From Cardinalis cardinalis (taxonomy: Eukaryota > Chordata > Aves > Passeriformes > Cardinalidae), in the NCBI GenBank assembly GCA_014549065.1, contig JACDOX010000143.1, positions 1,177,162 through 1,241,161 of the forward strand: a stretch of DNA of 64,000 nucleotides, written 5' to 3'. The translations under genes were made by a program, and so were the position numbers. The notes below the pieces were generated by a model, which had not been told where the DNA came from, did no database searches, and was given only the letters and a program-made list of their open reading frames with translations. Positions 1 to 12,695 of this stretch are shown one piece after another (position 1 is the first letter of the stretch; the number at the start of each line of letters is the position of its first letter).

Positions 1-785
1 AGCTTCCACCCAGGAGATGGCACCTGCTACAAAACTGGTCATTTGGAAAACACTCATAACATTCTTAATGCTTCCAAAGGTAAGTGTTGGATTGAGCCCT
101 TTTCTGACCCANAGATGGGGCAACTGAGAGGTATTTTAAAANCTTTTATTCTATTTCAGTCTCATGTGAAGGGTGAGACAATACAGATGTTATAATTCAT
201 ACCATCACAATCAGAAACTATTTCTTAATTACAATACATTATAAGAGCTACTTGGTTTATCAATTTTTGCCTTACTATGCTGTAAATGCCTTAAAGCCAA
301 TCACCTAAAATTAGCTTCATGGGTCCTACCACAATGCATCTTTCATAGCTCTATTTCTTCAAAGTATCCAGTCTTATTTGCAAGGCCATCCTTTGAAACT
401 TGTTTCTAGTTCCATTTCTCTCTTAACAATGTCTGTCCTATTCCATGGCATTTCTAAGTCAGCATTTCTCATCTCAAAGTTTACATATACAGATACATTC
501 TATGTAAATCCATTTCCCACAGGTAAGAACACCCTCACTAAGGAGTGTCTGGCTGGCTCTGGGATTGAAGGGATGAGTAAACAAGCAAGGAAAGTCCCAG
601 GATTCCTTTGCAATGCACAGAAAGGGGTCACTGATGCCAGCAGGGNCCTCTGCATGCCTCCTGGTCTGGCCCCTGCTCTAATCAGAGCTAGCTCTGATAT
701 TGGATGGGTTGTTCAGAGGGCTTGCCCTCTGAAGGATGGGAGAGCTCCTGGGATGGCAGAGGGAACAGNGGCGCAACTTGACCCT

Positions 786-800
786 ATGATGATGATGATG
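786..800. repeat. (ATG)5 microsatellite
   Basis: Five tandem ATG units, flanked by unrelated sequence. Confidence 0.85.
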
Positions 801-2663
801 GGTTCCCAGAACAAGAGGAGTTACAAAAGCCATGACCCAGTGACAGGCAGGCCTGTCATTTGGCCAGGAACATGAATAAGTGTGCCAGGAACTGCTTTTC
901 TAAGTTCTGTCACTTTTCTGTTCCAAATGTCACTCTGCTCTGTCCCATCAACCACGGAAACTGGAGGGCAATTTCTGGCAAGCACATCAAGCCAGGGCCC
1001 AGCTGTCANAGAACAGCAAATATTTCAAAATTCCTGTGATATAGATTAATTTNAGGGTAGGAAAAAAGAATCCACATTACCCTTTACACTGACTGACCAT
1101 GTCTAGCAGAACCACCCTTGTGTATAAAATGGGAGATTGGGGGTTTGCCCATGGCGCTGCCTGGACAAAATTCTCTTATGAGTTTGCAGTGCACAAAATG
1201 TGAAGGCTCCATCCTCTGAAGGAACAGCTGCATATTTACCACTCTTTGGCTCCTAGCCCTTCAGGTTCTCAGGGAAGTTATGTCAGACAAAGCTCAGTCA
1301 GCCCCAGGATTTGTGGGAAGCAATCAAGCAGGAGTCTCCAGGGGCTTTTCCAAAAGGAGACTTGATGTCTGTCTGTTTTCTAGAATCAGTAACTTAGAGA
1401 CTGAGACAGAAGCGCAGAGAGGCTACATTTCCAGGCACAAGGGTCTTTAAGGGAACATAGAGCAATGTAGGAATCAAAATTACACTCTACAGGAAGGGTG
1501 GAGTGCCACAGGTTATACTNGGGAATAATGCTTTTTTATGGAACTCATTCTGGATCTCCCAGTTCTCTTGGGAATNCACCTGAACCTAAAGTTAACTGTT
1601 GGTAAAACATATCATTAGAACACAGCAGATCTATGGCATTTACAGTAGTGTTTATGTCTGCTTTCGTCTTGCTTTTCTACACCCTTCCTTCTATAAAAAT
1701 ATTTTTATTGCTATCCTTTATTCCCTCTTTGCCCCTTTGCCTGCTTAGTTTTTATTTTATTTATAAAGCATATTTTGTGTTGCTTCAATCAGTGCCACAC
1801 TTTGCTGCAAACACTGGGAACATTCTGGCAATTCCCTCCTTTCCTAAACCAGTGAATACTGCTCAGGCTTCTGTTCCTGGGAGAAGATTTGGGATTTTGA
1901 AGCAGAATAGACAGAGGTGTTTTCAGAGCAGGTGGAGGGAATTCCCAGCTTCAAGCCTTCCCACTGCCACAATCATGCTACTTTGCACATTACATCCTCT
2001 ACCCACTTCCAAGGGAATTTAGATNAATCTTGGGAATGAAGTGGAAGGAGGCCTTGGGGGAACAGTAATTTTAATTTCACTGGATGATAGACTGTGAACA
2101 ATTGCTGGGGGAGGCTGAACATNAAAAGTGAGCACTTATGTAATGGGAAAAATACATTTTTTTAAATCTACTTGGATATAAGCTTTGCTACACAAGCTAG
2201 AAAAATGAAGTGTAAGAAGCATAAAACAGGATTTTATCTAGAGATATGTTGAAGATGGCTTTGCTGTTTACACTGAAGTATTTAAGGGTTACCCTTTATG
2301 TCCAAGGATTTGAACNCTACAAACCACTTACTAGATAAGGAAGGAAATCTCATTTTGTGAAAGAGAGAGGGTGCTGGTTTGAAAGGATCATCCACCTGTG
2401 TATGTGCCAGTGTTTCTCTATTCAAATAAACACTAACTTTTATTACTATGTTATATTATTGTAATACCTATACTACCTCTAATACTGCCAAAAGATAAGG
2501 GTATTTCCACATCAACAGAACTCTCACCACTCTAGAGCTGCTCCACTGTGCTGTGCTTGCACAGCTTGCCACCACTTTTGATCCAGCAAGCACTCAGCCA
2601 GAATGTTATTTTTCTACTACCCACTATGACCCAGCCCTTTTACCTCTTTACCAGCTAAAAAAT

Positions 2664-2832
2664 GGATTTTTTGTCTTTAATGCGTGTTTTTCATAAAAAA
2701 AATACATTTTTACAACTTTCTAAAAGTTCAACAAACTATCAACTCCCAAAACCATCACCAATTAGTTCTTTTTATTAAACATGAAAAAAGCTACCAACAG
2801 CCTCTCCTAAAACATCAATTCCATAATAAAAA
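2664..2832 (+). repeat. Unclassified interspersed repeat, copy 1
   Basis: Shares an extended colinear match with 42064-42226, including the near-identical blocks TCAACAAACTATCAACTC and CTACCAACAGCCTCTCCTAA. The rest aligns with substitutions and small gaps. The family was not recognised. It could be part of an LTR or a DNA-transposon remnant. Confidence 0.65.
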
Positions 2833-3287
2833 AACAAAACAATCCCNACCTCAGTAGAAAAAAAAAGGAATNAATATGAACAAATTTGTATTCACCATTT
2901 AAAATTTTCAGTGGAGGTAATTTGTACTAGCACTTGAAAGATAGACAAATGAAAAACAATAGCTACTCCAGCACTGAGGCTTTCATCAAATTTATAAACA
3001 AATAATTTCCCATATATATGCTGCCAGCAGTTTATGCCACTTAAAACCCACAGGCTCCACTTCATAACACTTTTTTAAAAAAAACTTCTTTTTAAAATCT
3101 TTTCCTTAACATAAGGTTTTCCCTCAAGTAACAGCCAGCAGTGAACAGCAGCCAGGCAACACACTGCAGAGGTGAGATACCATTTTTGAAATGGTATTTC
3201 CAAAATTAGTGTGCCTAAAAGATTGGTGTGTTTTCAAGCTAAGAAATAAGGCAACCAGAATGANCACCAAGAGAGGGAAAGAGAAAC

Positions 3288-3566
3288 TTGGAAGAGAGAA
3301 ACTTGAAATTACAAGTGGATGATGGATGGGGATGGCTGAATAGTTTTTTCAAGAGCTGGGGCATCACTGGGTGGCTTAAAGCCTTGTTGAAGACTGGATT
3401 GTTAATTCTGCTGGCAATTGTAATTATTGCCCTGTGTCTCCCTTGTCTACTTGGATTTTTGCACCAGGCACTGCAAAAATCCTTGTCAGCTGTGTTTGTT
3501 GCTCAAATACAAAAAGGGGGAAGTGTGGAGGGCTTGANAGCTGGCCTGCAAGCAAACCTGAGTTAA
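3288..3566 (+). pseudogene. env: Retroviral Env transmembrane subunit, C-terminal remnant
   Basis: An open frame of 92 residues with no surface subunit, no fusion peptide and no native start; the apparent ATG is internal or from the truncation. It shows a Trp-rich membrane-proximal stretch (GWGWLNSFFKSWGITGWL), one hydrophobic membrane anchor at about residues 36-60 rich in Leu/Ile, and a short cytoplasmic tail. This is the usual end of a retroviral envelope protein. The frame runs through the polypurine tract and about 14 codons into the LTR before its stop. One codon contains an N (3537). It cannot make a functional envelope. Confidence 0.8.
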
Positions 3567-3911
3567 TAGAAGAAATAAGAATTGATGATTTTTGAGCGTA
3601 TCCATAGTAAGGAAGAAGACAAGGCCGCCAGCATGGAAACAGANTAGAAAAGATAAATGAAAATTTTTGTAAACTAGACTACATGCATAAGTAGATGTGT
3701 ATACATGCCTTATTAAATTTCTGTAAAACTTTCACCAATTATATTGAGGCTAATTGCTTTGCACCTGTGAATATAGTAAGTCACTGCGATGCAGTTAATG
3801 ACTTAAGATCANGCTTTGTTAAGAGTATATAAGCTGGAGAACATGCAGAATAAAAACTTTTTTTCTTTTTAGACCCTGATCACATGTGTGTATGTCACGT
3901 NCANCCCAACA
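3524..3911 (+). repeat. 3' LTR of the truncated retrovirus
   Basis: About 388 bases, starting TGTGG directly after the polypurine tract and ending CCCAACA. A TATA box (TATATAAG, 3826-3833) and a polyadenylation signal (AATAAA, 3849-3854) lie in the expected order and spacing for U3-R-U5. The end position is inferred from the terminal CA; two N bases lie just before it. Confidence 0.8.
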
Positions 3912-6900
3912 GAGACAGAGATGTACCTGAAATCACAAACTGCACTAGGGATTGTCTGAAAATGTTCACTGTCCCTCCTCTAAGTTGACTTGGAAACATG
4001 CTGGTGACTTGCCTTAGAATGGATGGGATGGTTTATAGCAATAGAGAGGGGAAGGTAAAATGTTCAAAAAACAGCTTAATGTGGCACTCACTGGGTCACC
4101 TCAGCCACAAGTCTCTGCTTTGCCATCTGCAGTGACAAGCAGAAGAATTGGGACTTTTTGCCATGCCATCTGAATGTTTCCACCAAACTCCATGTTTCTN
4201 TGAAAAGCTCTGATTTTTGATGAACATTTTAAAAAAAAACTTCAGTGAAAAATTCCTTGCTGCTTTGCATTACTCTGTCAGCCACCCACCATTGATGCAA
4301 TATTGTGATAACTTATCTCTGAATGCCTTCACACAGGAATAAAGGCCTTTTGCAGAAAAGCCTGATTTTCTTTCTGAAACAAAAAATAATGTGCTGAACT
4401 TTACCAAACAGCATCCTGTGTATTTGACAAACACCACAGAGAAAGCTAAAGAACAATTCAGCTGTCTTTTGACAGAGATGCCAAAGGCTTGTATGACTCA
4501 TTGGGGAAGAATTTTACAGGTTTTAGATTTGGACGAAATCCTAATTCTTGCAGATTCACTGGTCACTTTGTGTTTAATTCAAGGGTCCAACATCATCAGT
4601 TCCAACCAGGTGGGCCCTTTGCCAAGAAAACACTGAAGAAGACAATGTGAGACAAGGGTCCCTTGAACAATTCTTTGTTTAAAAGGAGGTTATTACAACA
4701 TCACAACAGTGTTGTTCAAGCAAAAGAGCCAAAACCAACCCATNTGACAGCTCTTTCTGTCCTCTCTCAAATGGTTTTTCATTTGGTTACCATCCAAATG
4801 ACNTCATTCTGATTACAGACTAATATACCATTGGGTATGGGTGAGCATTCTGAAAGAAATTAACATTCAGGGAAGTATTTTCAAACAGCAAGGGCTTTAT
4901 GAGTTTAATCCTGAAATATTCATCATCTGCAAACACCTAAAAATACTGAATTATAGTCATTCTGCACTGTTATCCTGACAGGATCTTTTATCAATCCTTA
5001 CTGTCTCCTTCCCTAAAATATTACCTTTTATTCTCGTTTATTTATTAATTTATTTAAAAATGCGTTAATAANTATATTTGGGTTTACATTAGGGTATTCT
5101 TTTCTAAGAAAAATTACCCAAAACTGAGGAAAAATTACAAAGTCATTTTCTGCTAAATCGTGCCCTGATGCAAAATATTCAACAATGTCTAATTCATGAT
5201 TCTATTTCTTCTAATGTTTCAGTTATTTAGGCAAANGTCCAAGGCCCAGTTTTCATGCTGGCAGAGAGTGATGACTAAACCTAGAAATATTAACCACAGA
5301 AAACACACAACTGACAGCAACATTAAGCCTACCAATAACTCATTACATTGCATGTCCTGTAACCACTTGAAGCCTCTCTGTTTATTCATATTTTTCCTTG
5401 AAGTTCTCACTGCCAGTGTTCAGAAATAGGAATGATTTACAAAACTCCAGCCTGTCAGACCCAGCTGTGACCAACAGCCAAACTATAAATGAGTGCTGCA
5501 AACATATCAGTCTAAGGAAATCAGGGCCTGAACTGCATTTATTCAAGTCAAGAGGCAAAAATTTTGTGTTCCAAGAAAAATGGATTAAAAACAACGCTCT
5601 GAGGTAGCTNAAGACAAATTTTGTCAGAAATTGGTTCAAACAGCTAGAGTTAAAACATGAAACTTGCTAAGCTGGAAAGAATAGAAGACCTATATCAGAG
5701 CAAAACTTAAAAAATGCTTTACATAATGTGATGCAATTTTGAAATATCTGCAGACTCATTTTGAGTACAGTAATTGCCATTTCTAGCAAAACAAAAGTTT
5801 CAAATTGAAGAAAGAAATATAATTGGTTTTTTCCAAATATTCCCAAAATGTAAAGCTTGAAAGTGAAATCATGAAATGCAACTAAANTAAATTTTTTTTA
5901 GATACTACATCTGAAAAATCTGTGGTGAGGCATCTTCTCCCAGTATTTCACCTGAGCACTGAGAATCAGGAGCACCTGGGCAGTAGAGACAGCACTTCAC
6001 CAGTGGAACGCAGCACCAGCTGCTCAGCTGAGAGTCACAGGAGATTCCCTCCATGCTGTTCACTTTCNAACCGAGGCTTTGTCTCCAAAATCATTACAAT
6101 TTGAGAAATTTGCATCATCCTTAAATTGTAGCTACTGTTATTTATGATTTGGACACCTCAGATCATTGAGGTTGGCCATTCAGTACTGGCCTAGCCTAAA
6201 GAGAATTTTCATATAAAGAAACTACTTCTAGGATTAGATTCAGGCATCTTTTTCTAGTAGCTTTTCACAGTACACATAAAATATAAATAAAATCAAAATA
6301 ATCCCACATCCTTCAAGTTCATGACTGAAAATTACCCATGNGAAGTAACAGAGCTAGATGAAAGGTTTCTCAAAATTTTTCCTGACTTATTACTACTCTG
6401 GTTTACATCCCCAAATGTCCCTCTGGGACAAGCAAAGATCACATGAGGTATCCATCAGCATAGATTTTGGCTCTGTTTTACTTTTGAAAGAACAATGAAA
6501 GATTTTTTAATGGGAAAATAAGGAAGAAAGGCAGAGATGGAAGCTGTATGGGACACCCGCACAGAGCCCTGCTCTGAGTCCCTCTCTGCCCACCCAGGGG
6601 AGTCACTGCAGCCCATCACGAGACATGAGAGCACCACAAGGCTCTGTGCAATCCTTCCTACAGGGCAGATCTGAGAGGCAAACCCTTCCTTCATGTTCAG
6701 CTCCATTACTGGAGGGGTTGGGACAAATAGGACTTGAAGCTTGTGGGGAGTTTTCTGGCATAGCTGAAAAATCAGATTTGTCAGCTCCAGAATTTTTAAC
6801 TGCAAAAGGAGCCAAATGCAAAATAAATCAGACAAGCTGTGTGTGGAAAANCAATGTACTGAAAAACTTCTTCCTCAGTGCTACCTTATAAATCATGAAG

Positions 6901-9661
6901 CAGCAAAAAGAATTAAAGCTTTTCAGAACTCTGTCCCCTTTTCCAGTTTATCTTTGCAGTTCTAAGTAGGTTCATTCGTGCACATACACAGTGGTGTGTC
7001 TTTTCATTACAGTAACATGCACTAATAACTGGCATTTACAGACTTTTTATGCTTTACTTGACAATGTTAATCCCCCTTGAATATGACTTTTGGCATGGAA
7101 TTTCCTTTTGTCCAAAGGTGGGACACACACGGAGTTATCTCTGTGTTCAGTAACTTATTTAGCGCTGCTGAATATTTGCCTGCACCAATAAAATTAATGA
7201 TGCTTCACTCCATGCTNACATTGATGTATGATCACCAGGGTCCCTCACCTCTTCCCTTTTATTTGGAAAAACACCCAGCATTCCTCAATTTCTGGACATT
7301 TAGGAACATATTCACTCTACTAAGAATCATTAAAATAATTAAAAACAGACACACACACAACTATGTTATTTATGTCCTTTGTCAGTGACTCACCAGATTT
7401 TCTCATATTCACTAAATTACAAAAGGGCATAACTTTTTGCTTTATTAATTTTTAAGCAGATTTCTTTTTTTTAAAAAGCTGCAAATTTCAACAGCATGGA
7501 AAAACAAACTCCCTCTTTATATTTTAAATGTTAAAATGCCATACTTAGATTCTTTGTTAACCTTTCCTAGTTGTGTTTTTAATTTGATTTTTTTAATTCT
7601 TTGGACTTTATTTCAATTTTCCTTTTTTTNACAATTTTGAAAGTTTAAAATGGGGTCTTGCCCCATAGTCCTCTAGTCCTCCAGCTGGCACCTCCTTTTA
7701 TCAATTCCAGCTGAGGTCAAAGCCAGTCCAGTCCTCTGTCTTTAAAGACAGCATAAAGTGACCCTAAAATGCTAAATACTTTTACTAAATACTAATTCTT
7801 TTTTCTTAAGATCTAAAATGTGCTTAATTAAATGTAAGATATGGTTTTGTTGATTTATATCTACCATTTTCTCACTAAGTCAGTAATTATTAAAGGTCAA
7901 ACCCAACAGTTGTTACTTCTTCACAACAATCTCTTTATTTCCTTTGACATAATCTTTTTCTAAAACTGGAGTTTGAGAAAATGGAAAGTCTGTAAATTAG
8001 GAAACAAAATAATTACCTGTCTGTTGCACAAGGCAATAACCCAAGGCCCACACAGCTAATAATGAAGCACTCAACACAGAAGTTGGCTGAATCATTATCT
8101 CACACAAATAATGCTCTAATGGTGTTATTTACTAGACCTTTAAGTAACTAAAGAACAAAAAAAAGGTCTCCAAATGATTGGTGTTACATAAACAAGAATT
8201 ATGATTTCAGAACTAGAATCCCAAGGTGTGATCTATGGCTGAGGTCCTCTGCAGTCCAAAACATAATGACCACATCAAGTTCTCTGAATTCTAATGAAAT
8301 TCACAATCACCACTAAAGGGAATCAAAAATATCCTTGGGCTGGCTATTCCTGCACAGGTTCAAAGTTACACATATGATTAAATGTCGGTTTTTGCTTTTT
8401 TTTTTTTTTAATTCTGCTCAGTAAAAAGGACCAAATTAATGCAAAAACAAGAACAGGCATCTTTTGTGTTGACATTCATGTCATTTTAATGGGCCGGGGT
8501 TTTCAGCCTGCTCTGCACAGCTATTTGGGAAGTTCATTTCATAATTAGCACTCGATAACTTCTGACTGTCAGAGAAGGATATGATAATGCAGGAAGAAAA
8601 AGATCTNGAGGATGGTCATCTGTTTAATGTTCAGATAATTAAGAGTGTTGGAAAAATTAGTATCTGCTTGATTTATTCCCTCTTTTGAACACTTTAAGTA
8701 AATTATGGTTAGCATAGACCAGTTCTGACAGTTAAAAATATATTTCCTTTCAGAAAATATGAGGCAATTGTTCCAGTGCTGGAGTTCTGAATGAAACAGT
8801 GGTAATGATTTTGGAGAAGAAGGTACTGAGGTACAAACCTCCCAAGAGCAGAAAATGCAACTGGGGTCTTTTTAAACTTTTATACATTGCTGTTCTTTTC
8901 GCTTCTTATAAATTTTTTCTGTATATATAGAAAAAAAATATTGTGTTCTAGCCATGAAATCAATAGTCTGATTCACATTGTTTCCAGTGTTCTGGATTCC
9001 ACCAAGTTCCTTTTTAATCTCACATTCTTACTTTTCTGTAAGATGTGAACTTGGAAAAGACAGAAGACTACTCCCTTTTCTCTTGTCAGTCAACCTGCAG
9101 TTCAGAAATGCCAAAAACTGGGAAAGTTCTCCAAAGTGACTTAGAGGGCAAGCTACAAAAGAACATTTTGTCTTCAGCAAGGTTTTCACCTGACTTTTTC
9201 CTTTCTTTGAGCTAAGNAAACCAGATTATTGGAATTTACAAACACTCCCACTCTTGCATGACGATGGTGCTGCTCCCCAGCACCACCTTCAAGCAGCTGC
9301 CACAGATCCTGGAGGACATTTCCCCCTGTTATTCAATCTTCCTGTGGAAGGCAACCATCTGTGAAACATTCTCCTGGCCACCTGCTGCCCCAGCCAGCTG
9401 TTCTGGCTCCACGCTGCAGCTGCCACCTGTGACAGCAGCTAAAAGCCAAAAACACTCAAGCAANAGGGAAACCAACTGGCAGGAAGCCAGGTGGATTAAA
9501 GCTCCAGCACAAAAGCTGACAAAAACCCACCTGTGTGTGAAACATCGAGTAGTAAAGAGAAAAGCACTGGCTTTCAGTGAGCAGAAGGGCCCAAAAGAGC
9601 TNAGCAGGTTTCTTTCCCCTCAAGCTTTGTTTTTGTGCTTTGCTAGAACCAGTTTAATAAC

Positions 9662-9800
9662 TTGACACCTTGGCTCCAGGGAATGGGGAAACTTGCTCCA
9701 GCCTTCTTGCCTGCCAGGAGCTCTGGTAGGACTGGCATCAGAGAGAAAGTCTGGAAGGTGTTGGGATATTTCTCCATGGACATTGGGAAGTCCTGCAATA
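9662..9800 (+). repeat. Weak copy of an unclassified dispersed repeat
   Basis: Segments such as CTTGCCTGCCAGGAGCT and GAAAGTCTGGAAGGTGTT resemble, at lower identity, the reverse complements of 41780-41965 and about 53480-53620. The similarity was judged by eye and may be partly chance. Confidence 0.3.
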
Positions 9801-12600
9801 AGGCTAAAATGGGATTTAAGAGATACACTACTCCTGTGCTGGCAGAGTATGCNTGGGCAAATTTTAGCCTCCTTGGGAAGGCATTCAGAAGTACCAATGG
9901 GGAGGTAAAACACTGATGGAGGCAAGATGGCCCAGATTCCTCAAGAATTTAGAGAATGGAAAAGGCACAAATGATAAGAGAAAACCCAAACATTCAAACA
10001 GGGTGTAAGATCCTTCTCAATAGCAGAATTAATGGAATAAATCTGCAACAGATAGAAGCAAAGAACAGACTGAAACTGTCCTGACAACAGCTGAAGGTAT
10101 GTCCCAAGAATGAAAACTCTCTCTGTTCTGTGCATCTTTGCCAGTTACTGCCCCATAATTTTTAAAAAAAAATCTTCATACAAACTTATCACTNCTTGAG
10201 GAAAATAAATTAACAATTTACTATCATTAATATTTTAAAAATGATGACATGGTACACCACTGTTGGGTAGCTGCTTATCTCTAACCTACACGGAAATCGA
10301 GTCAATTTGAAATAATTGACATCTTATTATAAATAGTATTTGTCATTAAAATAAGTTATAGTGTCCACAGTTGCCACCTTTTCCAGTAATTTCTAAATTT
10401 ACAATAGTATTGTAAAAACATGGAAGCTCACATCAGTTGAATTTTCCCCTGTGGCTCTGAAACAACTTCAGCAGTTTTCTATATTGCATTAGCTTTCTTT
10501 TCCAAGTTTTATTTTGGGCAGGTACAGTGTGCACATTGTTGTATTATTTAACAGTATTTGTATTGTAATGTCAATCATTACAATTAAAATAAACAAAAAA
10601 CTTGTTATTATAGGGAGTTTTTTTTACCAATCCTTGCTTCTTGATAGCTAATTTGGTAATGAAACAGAATGTGACACTTGAGAATAAAATGTAACCTAAT
10701 CACATTTCTTAAAAAAAGTTATCTGAGTGTGCATGCACACATGTTCTCCCCACATTATTAAATCATTGAGCTTCTTTTAAAAGTCTCTTTAGAAATCAGT
10801 GGAAGAAAACCTCTGCTTTTCCTTACTCTTATAATGACTGAAATTCAATTTGTGAAGAAAATACTTTGTTAATTATTTAAGACTTTATTAATAAAAGCCA
10901 CAAAATTACTGGTAAANTTTGTAAGTAGAATTTATGGGTTGGGAAACTCTTTTAAAATACAGGAGCAGGAATATGAGTAATCACATAAATTAGGTAATAT
11001 TAGGTAGAAAACAGTTTACAACTGAAGAACAGGGTGGAGCAGAGTAACCAAAAAACCCCTAAAGTGTAGATGGTGAATACAAACAGCAATTTTTAAGAGA
11101 TGTCNGCCACATTTATGTTCTCAGTTTAGCTTGAAACNTATGAACTAAACACNTAAATAAAAGAGNTACCCCANCATNAACAGGGCTACTACCAGCGGAA
11201 AGGCAGAAAATACAGTGAGAAATAACCTACCTGATGTGGATGTAGTTACGCTATAAAGCTGTGTACAAAATAAATTTATTTCACCACTTTACATTGCACT
11301 GTGCCAGATAAACATATATATTGAGGATGGAATAACTGCTCTGTATTACCCAAGGTTATAATATCAGACAGTTTGGGCAAAATATGGGGAAAAAGAGGGA
11401 TTTGCACTGGGAAATAAAGAGGAAGAAGACTACAGTCATTTTTCTTCTGAGAAGAAGAGAGAAGTTAAAGAAAACACAGGCAAACTAATGATGTTCCCCT
11501 GTCCACTGAACCCTGGATATAATTTCTAATTTTACAAGAAAACTACCAGCTCTGAGGGCATGTTTAAAACTCCAGACTGGATATTTTATATACAATATGA
11601 CTAAGTTTGATATTAGTAGAAATTGTCTCAGGCATATTTCAGGCACCGTCGAAAAATAGCTGGCTAAATGTGGTTCCTCTTTATTTGAAAGATATGCTCA
11701 TTAAGCACATTATCCTACCCATTTCAGTAAAACAAACACATTAATAATTCTGTTTTATCCCCACTAACACTTCCAGAGACCATGCAGGTATGAAAGTATT
11801 ATTTATGCTCTTCCCAACCCCACACTTCGTCAACCAAATTAATACATTTCAAATTGTTTTCTNTCCTTTGCAGGGAGNAAAGCTTTGGTTTAAGGGATCT
11901 GAACCAGTTGAACTGTAAATGAAAGCTCAGTTCATTCATCATTACTAAAGATGGGGAAAAAATTAAAAAAAGAAAACACACAAGAGTTTGATTTTCAGAT
12001 CACAGGGCAGGTGTTGAGCCATCAAAAAGCCACATTCTTTCTCAGAGAGCCTTGAGGTAACAGCACAGCAAACAGAGTAATTCAATANTACAATAAGAGG
12101 ACCCCTTATGTCGGAGGAAGGTGATGAATAGCAATTTCTGCCAGGCCTGGTACATATCCACAATCATGGAAAGGAACTGTTGGAAACTCTACCATTACAA
12201 GNCAGACTGATATAAAAATGGGTAAGACATACATTTTGACACACATGACAAATCTGACAACTTCAGGACAGGTCAGGGAAATCACAAAAGCAGGTAGCCT
12301 CCTTTGAAAGTCAACCAATTGTAGATTTTGGGGAAGGTGACTTTTGGCTCAGACAAAGAGAATGTTGAAAAACCAAATGGCAGACTTCCCCCTGTTCCTC
12401 CTGCCCAGGGCCAGGATGAAGGCAGAGATAAGTGAGTCTTTTATACAAGTTTCTCATAGCCAGTGCTGAAAGGGAAGAGCAAAACTTAGCTTTTCTGTTG
12501 ATTTTAAACCAAAACAGGTTTCATCACCAATGGAATCATGGATAAATTTCACTATGACAGAAAATGACTGTAATGGCAAAAATAACTGTATTGGTCTTAC

Positions 12601-12695
12601 CAGTAAAGCTGATGGGCTACTTGGATGCTCTGAAGAGAACGATTCAGCAGGAGCTTCACCAGAGGGCTTTCAAGACTCCACTCAAACTTGAGCAC
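12601..12695 (-). CDS. PIK3C2G: PIK3C2G exon J: helical domain, last exon visible
   Basis: This exon has 95 bases: 31 codons and two trailing bases (TG, which will become TGG, Trp). The acceptor reads ttctgttaag and the donor TACTG|gtaaga. It encodes VLKFEWSLESPLVKLLLNRS, then LQSIQVAHQLYW. It is nearly identical to mammalian VKFEWNLESPLVQLLLHRS and LQSIQVAHRLYW. The following exon should begin G+CTC/TTG and encode the WYQKLLAALQF segment; nothing in 1-12600 matches it. That intron is therefore at least 12.6 kb, or the exon falls where I missed it. Confidence 0.96.

Larger units (their letters stand above)
3250..3911 (+). mobile_element. 3' end of an endogenous retrovirus: env tail, polypurine tract and LTR
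   Basis: A truncated provirus lies in plus orientation, antisense to PIK3C2G. From 5' to 3' it has the C-terminal part of a transmembrane envelope protein, a polypurine tract (AAAAAGGGGGAAG, 3511-3523) and an LTR from TGTGG to CAACA. No gag, pol or 5' LTR is visible upstream. The short LTR with TATA box and AATAAA, and the envelope tail type, suggest a class II (beta/alpharetrovirus-like) avian element; the class is inference. Confidence 0.85.
1..12600. other. Intron sequence 3' of exon J (no exon found)
   Basis: AT-rich non-coding DNA, taken as PIK3C2G intron. It contains an endogenous retrovirus 3' end (3250-3911), one copy of an unclassified repeat (2664-2832), a weak copy of a second repeat (9662-9800) and an N cluster at 11105-11178. 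The open frames in it are short, lack similarity and have no paired in-phase splice sites. Among them are 378-875 and 9258-9665 on the plus strand and 6455-6835 on the minus strand. I specifically looked for the next helical and kinase exons on the minus strand and did not find them. Confidence 0.7.

Noticed and set aside
1..79. Open plus-strand stretch ending in TTCCAAAG|gtaagt at the window edge
   Set aside because: A good donor, but only about 26 codons, no recognised protein, and opposite strand to the gene. Not enough to call an exon.
378..875. 165-codon plus-strand open frame
   Set aside because: Contains N codons and an ATG microsatellite, with no recognisable domain.
8470..8575. Less AT-rich stretch (GGGCCGGGGTTTTCAGCC) considered as a conserved exon or regulatory element
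   Set aside because: No frame gives a recognisable protein, and conservation cannot be judged from one sequence.
12106..12318. Minus-strand open frame; an alternative frame reads YQAWQKLL, reminiscent of the expected WYQKLLAALQF
   Set aside because: The surrounding residues do not match PIK3C2G, a stop follows, and there is no in-phase acceptor. Chance resemblance.
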